A stretch of DNA of 9,049 nt from RGIG426 sp045600765 (GTDB lineage Bacteria > Bacillota > Clostridia > Oscillospirales > Acutalibacteraceae), in contig JAZRYM010000037.1 of the NCBI GenBank assembly GCA_045600765.1, positions 1 through 9,049 of the forward strand. The letters are read 5' to 3'. The notes beneath the pieces are model-generated. The model worked only from the letters and a program-made list of their open reading frames with translations, was not told where the DNA came from and ran no database searches. The translations under genes were made by a program, and so were the position numbers. Positions 1-5,844 of this stretch are shown in pieces (the first letter of the stretch is position 1; each line of letters begins with the position of its first letter).

Positions 1-75
1 ACCCCGGGACAAGCCGTTGTGCTCTACCACGGGGACGAGGTGCTCGGCGGCGGCACGATTGACAAAGTTTTGTAA
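1..75 (+). CDS. mnmA: tRNA-specific 2-thiouridylase MnmA, C-terminal end (5' truncated)
   Basis: The first 24 codons are open in frame 1 and end at TAA (73-75). They read TPGQAVVLYHGDEVLGGGTI followed by DKVL. This matches the conserved C-terminal beta-barrel strand of MnmA (TPGQ-A-V-Y-GD-VLGGG-I), which catalyses sulfur transfer to C2 of the wobble uridine in tRNA Lys/Glu/Gln. Only this tail is in the window, so the catalytic cysteines and PP-loop cannot be checked. The gap to the next start codon is 40 bp with no terminator, so read-through into the ATPase gene is plausible. The identification rests on a short but distinctive motif. Confidence 0.8.
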   Translation, partial: TPGQAVVLYHGDEVLGGGTIDKVL

Positions 76-100
76 AAATCATTCCGAAAACGAGACAGAT

Positions 101-107
101 AAAGGAG
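101..107 (+). promoter_or_regulatory. Ribosome binding site that sets the ATPase start
   Basis: AAAGGAG lies 8 nt upstream of the ATG at 116. The reading frame is open further upstream, to an ATG at 17. That upstream stretch overlaps the mnmA coding end in another frame, has no ribosome binding site and does not resemble P-type ATPase sequence. The start is therefore placed at 116. Confidence 0.85.
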
Positions 108-115
108 TTGTTCGT

Positions 116-2833
116 ATGATATGGCACGCTCAACACGGTGACGAGGTATTGCAGAATTTTTCCGTCACACGACAAACCGGTCTTTCGACCGCGCAAGTAG
201 AAGCGGCACAACAAACGGTTGGTCGCAACATTTTGCGTGAGCGCCCGCCGCGTTCGTTCGCGTTGCGCTTTTTGGACCAACTGAAAAACAGTATGATTAT
301 CATTTTGCTGTTGGCGGCGGCGCTGTCGGTCGGCATCAACCTTTACCAAACGTGGAAAGGAAACCCCACCGACTGGGTTGACCCCATCGCCATTGTGCTG
401 ATTGTGCTGTTAAACGCGCTGGTCGGTGTCATTCAGGAAAGCCGCGCCGAAGCGGCGTTAGCGGCGCTGAAAACTATGGCGGCACCTCACGCCAAGGTGC
501 AACGCAACGGCGTGCGCCAAGTGGTGGAAGCAACCGATTTGGTGCCCGGCGACATCGTGTTTTTGGAAGCGGGCGATTTGGTGCCCGCCGACTGCCGCCT
601 TTTACACACCGCGCTGTTCAAGTGCGACGAATCTATGCTGACGGGCGAATGTGTCGCCGCCGAAAAGGACGCCGCCGCTCTGCTTGATGCGATTGCACCC
701 CTCGCCGACCGCGCCAACATGGCGTATTCCGGCTGTATCGTGACAGGCGGCACCGCCACCGCCGTGGTGGTGGATACGGGTATGAACACCGAAATCGGCA
801 AAATCGCCGTGATGCTCGAAAGCGAGAAGAAGTCCATTACGCCGCTTCAACACAAACTGGCGGAGCTGGGCAAAAAACTCGGTTATCTCGCCCTTGCCAT
901 TTGCGGCGTGATTTTCCTGCTCGGTCTGTTTGACAAACTGTACTGGCTCGATATTTTGATGACATCGGTGTCCCTCGCGGTCGCCGCCATTCCGGAAGGT
1001 CTTCCCGCCGTCGTGACGGTGGTGCTTGCCCTCGGCGTGCAAAAAATGGCGGATAAAAACGCCATTGTCCGCCGTCTGCCGGCGGTGGAAACGCTCGGTT
1101 GCGCCTCAGTCATTTGTACCGACAAAACCGGCACCCTCACCCAAAACAAAATGACCCTCACGCGGATGTATGTGGACGGCAAATCGTTCTACCTCGACGA
1201 CCTGCCCTCCAAAGCGGTCACCTCACTTTTGCAAATTGCGGCGCTGTGCACCGACGGCAACGTCACCATGGTGGACGGGCGCGAAATCGCCGTCGGCGAC
1301 CCCACCGAAACCGCGATTTTGTCCTATGCGCTGAAACACAAATTAGAGAAAAACACCCTTATGAACGAGTATCCTCGCGTGGGCGAAATCCCCTTTGATT
1401 CCGACCGCAAGCGGATGACTTCCATTCACCTTATCGACGGCAAAAAAATGGTCATCGTCAAAGGCGCGCCGGAACTGTTGCTCCCGCGTTGTGTGAACGT
1501 CGATACCGAAGCGGTGATGAAAGCCAACGAGAGTTTCGGTAAAGAGGCGTTGCGCGTGCTCGCCGTCGGCTATAAGTTCGTGGATGGCGACCTGCCCGTG
1601 CACCTTGACCCGGACGAAATCGAATCGGGACTCACGTTCGGCGGTCTGCTCGGTATGATTGACCCGCCGCGTCCCGAGGCGATTGCCGCCATTAAAGAAT
1701 GTAAAAAATCGGGTATCCGCACCGTAATGATTACCGGCGACAACGTCGTGACCGCCACCGCCATCGGCAAAGCGCTCGGCATTTTGAATGACGAGAGCGA
1801 AGCGATGACGGGTGAACAACTGGCAACGATGAGCGACGAGGAACTGTTTGAAAACATCCGCAACGTCAGCGTCTATGCCCGGGTATCACCCACCGACAAA
1901 ATCCGCATCGTCAAAGCGTGGCAACAAGCGGGTGAAATCGTCGCCATGACGGGCGACGGCGTCAATGACGCACCCGCCCTCACCGCCGCCGACATCGGTT
2001 GTGCTATGGGCATTACCGGCACCGACGTCGCCAAAAACGCCGCTGACGTGGTGCTGACCGACGACAACTTCGCCACCATCGTCACCGCGGTGGAACGCGG
2101 CCGCGGCATTTACAGCAACATCAAAAAATCGGTGCAGTTCTTGCTCTCGTGCAACTTGGGTGAGGTGCTGTGCGTTCTCCTTGCCATGTTCTTCTGGAAA
2201 GTCTCACCCCTGCTTCCCGTACAGCTTTTGTGGGTCAACCTCATCACCGACAGTCTGCCCGCCCTCGCGCTCGGCGTTGAGCCGACCGACCGCGCGGTGA
2301 TGGCGCAAAAACCGCGCCCGAAATCGGAAAGCATCTTCGCGCACGGACTGGCGTTTCATTCAGCATGGCAGGGCGCAATGATTGCCGCGCTGACCCTTTG
2401 CGCCTACACAATCGGTCTGAAAACAAGTGCCGACCTCGCGTGCACCATGGCGTTTGCCGTGCTCGCGTTCTCGCAACTGATTCACGCGCTCAACACCCGC
2501 TCCACCCTCTCGCTCTTTAAGGTGCATTTGCACACAAATCTCACGATGATTCTCGCGCTGTTTGTGTCGGGCGGGCTGATGGCGCTCTCGCTCCTGCTCC
2601 CCGCACTTCAAAGCGTGTTCGGCACCGTACCGATGGACAGCGGCACGTGGGGTATCGTGTTGCTCCTCTCGGCTGTGCCGTTTGTCGTGATGGAACTGGT
2701 CAAAGGTGGCACCGCCCTGTTCGAAAAAATCTTTTGTAAATTAGCCACACGCGAAATGGATTGGTTTATGAAAAACTGCACCGGAAGCCACCTCGTCTTT
2801 CAGGATGACGACGGCGAGGAGAGTAACGAATGA
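116..2833 (+). CDS. Cation-translocating P-type ATPase, calcium-transporting (P2A-type)
   Basis: This 905-residue membrane pump is predicted to export Ca2+ using ATP through a phospho-aspartate intermediate. Visible in order are: a cation-ATPase N-terminal region (about 1-70); first membrane hairpin (about 60-105); actuator loop with T176-G-E178; M4 with the Ca-ligand motif PEGLP (E294); phosphorylation motif DKTGTLT (D336); nucleotide-domain KGAPE (K449); hinge TGDGVNDAP (D614, D618); M5 with N680-L-G-E683; M6 with N708-L-I-T-D712; and further helices to about residue 865. The length is typical of bacterial SERCA-like pumps. Residues matching SERCA ligands E309, N768, E771, N796, T799 and D800 are present. 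The position matching E908 in M8 appears to be Gln787. The cytosolic tail is acidic (DDDGEESNE), and its codons also hold the ribosome binding site of the next gene. Family assignment is firm. Ca2+ rather than another cation is inferred from the ligand motifs. Confidence 0.95.
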   Translation: MIWHAQHGDEVLQNFSVTRQTGLSTAQVEAAQQTVGRNILRERPPRSFALRFLDQLKNSMIIILLLAAALSVGINLYQTWKGNPTDWVDPIAIVLIVLLNALVGVIQESRAEAALAALKTMAAPHAKVQRNGVRQVVEATDLVPGDIVFLEAGDLVPADCRLLHTALFKCDESMLTGECVAAEKDAAALLDAIAPLADRANMAYSGCIVTGGTATAVVVDTGMNTEIGKIAVMLESEKKSITPLQHKLAELGKKLGYLALAICGVIFLLGLFDKLYWLDILMTSVSLAVAAIPEGLPAVVTVVLALGVQKMADKNAIVRRLPAVETLGCASVICTDKTGTLTQNKMTLTRMYVDGKSFYLDDLPSKAVTSLLQIAALCTDGNVTMVDGREIAVGDPTETAILSYALKHKLEKNTLMNEYPRVGEIPFDSDRKRMTSIHLIDGKKMVIVKGAPELLLPRCVNVDTEAVMKANESFGKEALRVLAVGYKFVDGDLPVHLDPDEIESGLTFGGLLGMIDPPRPEAIAAIKECKKSGIRTVMITGDNVVTATAIGKALGILNDESEAMTGEQLATMSDEELFENIRNVSVYARVSPTDKIRIVKAWQQAGEIVAMTGDGVNDAPALTAADIGCAMGITGTDVAKNAADVVLTDDNFATIVTAVERGRGIYSNIKKSVQFLLSCNLGEVLCVLLAMFFWKVSPLLPVQLLWVNLITDSLPALALGVEPTDRAVMAQKPRPKSESIFAHGLAFHSAWQGAMIAALTLCAYTIGLKTSADLACTMAFAVLAFSQLIHALNTRSTLSLFKVHLHTNLTMILALFVSGGLMALSLLLPALQSVFGTVPMDSGTWGIVLLLSAVPFVVMELVKGGTALFEKIFCKLATREMDWFMKNCTGSHLVFQDDDGEESNE
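2817..2821 (+). promoter_or_regulatory. Ribosome binding site of the Cys-rich microprotein, inside the ATPase gene
   Basis: AGGAG sits within the codons for the C-terminal Gly-Glu-Glu of the ATPase, 8 nt before the ATG at 2830. The ATG overlaps the ATPase TGA stop (ATGA), a classic translational-coupling arrangement. It supports the short downstream frame being a real gene. Confidence 0.75.
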
Positions 2834-2991
2834 GTCCGCTGGATATTGTGATTTTAGTCGTGGCGGTCGGCGCGGCGGTGTTCGGCATCGTCGTCACCGT
2901 GCGCCGTAAACGGCGTGGCAAAGGATGCTGTGGCGATTGCAGCCGTTGCAGCGGGTGTTGCCACTTGGACGAAAAAGAAAAGGATAAATAA
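2830..2991 (+). CDS. Small Cys-rich single-span membrane protein (FeoB-associated-like), 53 aa
   Basis: The protein starts MSPLDIVILVVAVGAAVFGI, forming one N-terminal membrane helix (about residues 4-24). A basic stop-transfer patch RRKRR follows, then a cysteine cluster (C33, C34, C37, C40, C43, C44, with H45) and a charged, lysine-rich end. This layout (short helix, basic patch, CCGDCxxC-type cluster) matches the FeoB-associated Cys-rich membrane protein family, usually found beside the ferrous iron transporter FeoB. Its biochemical role is not established. Here it overlaps the ATPase stop by ATGA and has a good ribosome binding site, so it is probably made in step with the calcium pump; no FeoB is in view. 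The cysteines could bind a metal or an Fe-S centre on the cytosolic side, but that is inference. The frame ends at TAA 14 bp before yifB. Confidence 0.8.
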   Translation: MSPLDIVILVVAVGAAVFGIVVTVRRKRRGKGCCGDCSRCSGCCHLDEKEKDK

Positions 2992-3005
2992 AAAGAGGGA
3001 TTTTG

Positions 3006-4538
3006 ATGTTTTCTTCACTCAACAGTATGGGACTTGCCGGCATTGACGGCTTTCTCGTTAAAGTCGAAGCGGACTTGTCGCAGGGACTTCCCGGGTTCGA
3101 CGTAGTCGGGCTTCCCGGCGCCGCCGTGCGCGAATCCCGCGGACGGGTACGCGCCGCGCTGAAAAACGGCGGGTTCACCTACCCCGTCTCCCGCATCACC
3201 ATCAACTTAGCACCCGCCGACATTCGCAAAGAGGGGTCGGTCTACGACCTGCCGCTTTTGTTGGCACTCCTCAAAGTGTCCGACCAACTGCGCGCCGATT
3301 TGGACGACTGCGCCTTTATCGGTGAACTGTCGCTCGACGGCGAGGTGCGACCCGTGACGGGTGTGCTCCCGATGGTGATTGCCGCGCGGGACAACGGGAT
3401 AAAACACGTCTTTATCCCCGCCGATAACGCCGCCGAGGGCGCGGTGGTGGACGGTATCGCCGTCTACCCCGTGAAAACGGTGACGGAACTGTTATGGCAC
3501 TTGCAGGGCGGCGAGCCGATTACGCCCGTCTCCGCCGCGGATTACCACGCCGAAACGGATGCGCACGTTCCCGATTTTGCGGACGTAAAAGGGCAAGCCG
3601 CCGCACGCCGCGCGATGGAAGTCGCCGCCGCGGGCGGACACAACATTTTGCTCATCGGGCCTCCCGGTTCGGGCAAAAGTATGCTTGCTAAGCGCCTGCC
3701 CTCTATTTTGCCCGATATGACCCCCGCCGAAGCGCTGGAAGCGACCAAAATCCACTCCATTGCCGGCGAACTGCCGAAAGATGCAGGACTTTTGACCGTG
3801 CGCCCGTTCCGCTCGCCGCACCACACCATTTCGGTGGCAGGGCTCGCGGGTGGCGGCACCACGCCGAAACCGGGCGAGGTTTCCCTCGCGCACCACGGCG
3901 TACTGTTTTTGGACGAACTGCCCGAATTTTCCCGTACCGCGATGGAAAGTCTGCGCCAGCCGCTCGAAGACCACCGCGTCACCATTTCGCGCGTCAGCGC
4001 CACCCTCTCCTACCCTTGCTCCTTTATGCTGGTCGCCGCGATGAACCCCTGCCCCTGCGGGTTTTACGGACACCCCACCCGCAAATGCACCTGCTCGCCG
4101 ACCGCGGCGCAACACTACCTCTCGCGCGTGTCCGGCCCGCTTCTCGACCGGGTGGATTTACATATTGAAGTCCCGCCCGTCGAATTTGAACAACTGACCT
4201 CAAAATCCGCCTCGGAATCAAGCGCCTCTATCCGCGCGCGGGTGAACGCCGCCCGCGCCATTCAAAACAAGCGCTTCGCCGGAACGGACATTCTCTCGAA
4301 CGCCACCATTCCCGCCGGCAAATTGCAGGAATGGTGCCCGATGACCGATGCCGCCAAAGCGTTGCTCCAAAACGCGTTTGACCGGCTCGGACTGTCCGCG
4401 CGCGCCTATGACCGCATCGTCAAAGTCGCCCGCACCGTCGCCGATTTGGATGCCGCCGACGTCATCGACGTCCCGCACATCGCCGAGGCGATTCAATACC
4501 GCAGTCTTGACCGCAAATACTGGCAAGAACGCGGTTGA
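3006..4538 (+). CDS. yifB: YifB/ComM family Mg-chelatase-like AAA+ ATPase
   Basis: This 510-residue protein has the normal YifB length. Domains in order are: an N-terminal ChlI-like domain with a ribosomal-S5/Lon-type fold (about 1-165, with the conserved GLPGFDVVGLPGAAVRES block); an AAA+ Mg_chelatase core with Walker A GPPGSGKS (G218-S225, K224) and Walker B LFLDE (D303, E304); the family's cysteine cluster (C349, C351, C361, C363); and a C-terminal Mg_chelatase_C helical domain ending SLDRKYW. ComM of Vibrio and related bacteria is a hexameric helicase that promotes branch migration during natural transformation. The role in Firmicutes is less clear, and it does not insert magnesium. The ATG at 3006 is chosen because AGAGGGA (2995-3000) lies 5 nt upstream; a TTG at 3003 directly before it would be only 2 nt away. 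It lies 14 bp after the microprotein and ends before a strong terminator, so it is probably the last gene of the operon. Confidence 0.95.
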   Translation: MFSSLNSMGLAGIDGFLVKVEADLSQGLPGFDVVGLPGAAVRESRGRVRAALKNGGFTYPVSRITINLAPADIRKEGSVYDLPLLLALLKVSDQLRADLDDCAFIGELSLDGEVRPVTGVLPMVIAARDNGIKHVFIPADNAAEGAVVDGIAVYPVKTVTELLWHLQGGEPITPVSAADYHAETDAHVPDFADVKGQAAARRAMEVAAAGGHNILLIGPPGSGKSMLAKRLPSILPDMTPAEALEATKIHSIAGELPKDAGLLTVRPFRSPHHTISVAGLAGGGTTPKPGEVSLAHHGVLFLDELPEFSRTAMESLRQPLEDHRVTISRVSATLSYPCSFMLVAAMNPCPCGFYGHPTRKCTCSPTAAQHYLSRVSGPLLDRVDLHIEVPPVEFEQLTSKSASESSASIRARVNAARAIQNKRFAGTDILSNATIPAGKLQEWCPMTDAAKALLQNAFDRLGLSARAYDRIVKVARTVADLDAADVIDVPHIAEAIQYRSLDRKYWQERG

Positions 4539-4563
4539 CAAAAACCCATTCCTATTCTTAACC
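4535..4563 (+). promoter_or_regulatory. Candidate promoter for the permease gene (weak)
   Basis: A perfect -35 hexamer TTGACA (4535-4540) overlaps the yifB stop codon. At a 17-nt spacing, the -10 position reads TTAACC (4558-4563), a poor match to TATAAT. If real, the transcript would start near 4570 and read straight into the hairpin at 4575-4599. It is listed because the permease otherwise has no space for its own promoter between that hairpin and its ribosome binding site. Confidence 0.25.
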
Positions 4564-4574
4564 AAACAACCGAC

Positions 4575-4599
4575 AAAGCGCGCCAAAGGCGCGCTTTTT
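4575..4599 (+). terminator. Rho-independent terminator after yifB
   Basis: A perfect 10-bp stem (AAAGCGCGCC / GGCGCGCTTT) has a 3-nt AAA loop and is followed by a run of five T (4595-4599). It starts 36 bp after the yifB stop. It should end the mnmA/ATPase/yifB transcript. It lies only 18 bp before the permease ribosome binding site, so it may also act as a leader attenuator. Confidence 0.85.
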
Positions 4600-4617
4600 G
4601 CCGCTATTCTTCTCAAA

Positions 4618-4624
4618 AAGGAGG
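4618..4624 (+). promoter_or_regulatory. Ribosome binding site that sets a GTG start for the permease
   Basis: AAGGAGG is a full-strength Shine-Dalgarno sequence 8 nt before the GTG at 4633. A nearby ATG at 4626 is in the wrong frame, only 1 nt away, and leads to a short frame. The permease frame itself stays open upstream through yifB, so this site decides the start. Confidence 0.85.
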
Positions 4625-4632
4625 TATGTGCC

Positions 4633-5742
4633 GTGCGGCGCATCGGACGCTATTTCAGAGACCATATCGTGCTGTCGGTGGCGATTGTCGCGGCGGTGCT
4701 TACCTGCTTTCTTGTGCCGCCTGACCGCGCGTATGCGGGCTATTTTGACCTGCGCACGCTGACCTGCCTTTTCTTGACACTCGCGGTCATCTGTGCCTTA
4801 AAACACATCCACTTTTTCACTATCTTGTCCCGCCGTATCGTGATGGTGACCGGCAACCTACGCACCCTCGCGCTCGCGCTCGTGTATATCACCTTTATCG
4901 GGTCGATGCTCATTGCGAACGATATGGCATTGATTACCTTCCTGCCGCTCGGCTACTTTGCGCTGTCTTCTACCGGCAACAAGCGGTATATGGCGTATAT
5001 ATTCATCCTGCAAAACGTCTCGGCAAACCTCGGCGGAATGCTCACCCCATTCGGCAACCCGCAAAACCTCTATCTCTACTCCTATTTCCATATCCCTACC
5101 GGCGAATTTACGCGCATTATGCTTCCGCCCTTTTTGCTCGCGGTCGCCCTGCTGACCGCCGCGTGCTTGTTCCTACCGCGCGCACCCCTTTCCATCACGG
5201 AAAAGTTCCAAAAATCGCTCGACGTCCCGCGCACGGTGCTGTACCTTGCGCTGTTCGCCTTTTCGCTGCTCATCGTGTTCCGTCTCATTCCCTACGTTAT
5301 CGGACTGGTCGTTTTACCCGTCGTGTTGTGGTTTGCGGACAAAAAAGCGCTGAAAGAGGTCGATTATGCCCTGCTTCTCACCTTCGCGTTCTTCTTCCTC
5401 TTTGCGGGCAACCTCTCGCGCGTGCCCGCCGTACACACCTTTTTTGCGACCTTGCTTGAAAAGAACACGTTGCTCGTCTCGATTTTCTCCTGCCAATGCA
5501 TCAGCAACGTCCCCTCCGCCATTTTGCTGTCACGGTTTACGGGCAGCTACAAAGCGCTGTTGCTCGGTGTCAACATCGGCGGCACGGGCACGCTGATTGC
5601 CTCACTCGCAAGCCTGATTACATACAGCGAATACGCTATTTTCGACCCGAAAGGCAAAAAGAAATACCTGCTCCTTTTCGCCGCCGTCAACGCGGTGTTT
5701 TTAGGGGTAATGACCTCCGCCACCGCGCTGTGGTTTGTGTAA
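4633..5742 (+). CDS. SLC13 / ArsB-NhaD-type anion permease
   Basis: This 369-residue polytopic membrane protein begins MRRIGRYFRDHIV and consists mostly of hydrophobic helices (about ten). It belongs to the ion transporter superfamily that includes CitMHS, ArsB, NhaD and SLC13. The two inverted-repeat hairpin signatures are recognisable: AND-ALITFLP (N96, D97) followed by LTPFGNPQNL (137-146) in the first half, and SNVPSAILL (N292, P294) followed by NIGGTGTLIAS (N314, G316-G319) in the second half. Such proteins carry dicarboxylates, citrate, arsenite or drive Na+/H+ exchange. The substrate cannot be told from sequence, and no arsR/arsC or citrate genes are adjacent. The length suits the short clostridial SLC13-like permeases rather than a truncation. 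It starts with GTG after a strong ribosome binding site, just past the yifB terminator, and is followed by its own terminator, so it probably forms a single-gene unit. Confidence 0.9.
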   Translation: MRRIGRYFRDHIVLSVAIVAAVLTCFLVPPDRAYAGYFDLRTLTCLFLTLAVICALKHIHFFTILSRRIVMVTGNLRTLALALVYITFIGSMLIANDMALITFLPLGYFALSSTGNKRYMAYIFILQNVSANLGGMLTPFGNPQNLYLYSYFHIPTGEFTRIMLPPFLLAVALLTAACLFLPRAPLSITEKFQKSLDVPRTVLYLALFAFSLLIVFRLIPYVIGLVVLPVVLWFADKKALKEVDYALLLTFAFFFLFAGNLSRVPAVHTFFATLLEKNTLLVSIFSCQCISNVPSAILLSRFTGSYKALLLGVNIGGTGTLIASLASLITYSEYAIFDPKGKKKYLLLFAAVNAVFLGVMTSATALWFV

Positions 5743-5758
5743 AAAACAGAAAAAGCAG

Positions 5759-5794
5759 AAACCCCGACGGAGAACATACTCCGTCGGGGTTTTT
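5759..5794 (+). terminator. Rho-independent terminator of the permease gene
   Basis: A perfect 14-bp stem (AAACCCCGACGGAG / CTCCGTCGGGGTTT) has a 6-nt loop (5773-5778) and runs into a T tract (5790-5794). It begins 16 bp after the permease stop. Confidence 0.93.
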
Positions 5795-5800
5795 GATTAC

Positions 5801-5841
5801 AAAAAAAATCGGTGAGGTTGGACCAACCCCACCGATTTTTT
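5801..5841 (-). terminator. Terminator of the dockerin enzyme gene (probably bidirectional)
   Basis: A stem formed by 5803-5819 and 5825-5841 has one A-C mismatch (5815/5829) and a 5-nt loop. Read on the minus strand it starts 3 bp after the TAA of the dockerin gene and ends in eight T (5808-5801). On the plus strand it also ends in six T, so it can back up the permease terminator at 5759-5794. Confidence 0.88.
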
Positions 5842-5844
5842 GAT

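Noticed and set aside
59..87. TTGACA (59-64) as a -35 box for the ATPase gene
   Set aside because: No acceptable -10 hexamer occurs at 16-18 nt spacing. The hexamer falls in mnmA codons and is probably chance.
17..115. Upstream extension of the ATPase frame to an ATG at 17
   Set aside because: It overlaps the mnmA coding end in another frame, has no ribosome binding site and no ATPase-like sequence. The ATG at 116 has AAAGGAG 8 nt upstream.
3492..4115. Long minus-strand frame opposite yifB (207 codons), and similar ones opposite the ATPase (602-1042, 1343-1819)
   Set aside because: They lie wholly antisense to well-conserved genes. They have the Arg/Gly/His-rich composition expected of shadow frames in GC-rich coding DNA.
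4626..4628. ATG as an alternative start just after the Shine-Dalgarno at 4618-4624
   Set aside because: It is in another frame, only 1 nt from the ribosome binding site, and leads to a short frame with no recognisable content.
4348..4632. N-terminal extension of the permease frame into yifB
   Set aside because: The extension is an out-of-frame reading of yifB and crosses the terminator hairpin. The GTG at 4633 has a full Shine-Dalgarno and begins a typical membrane protein.
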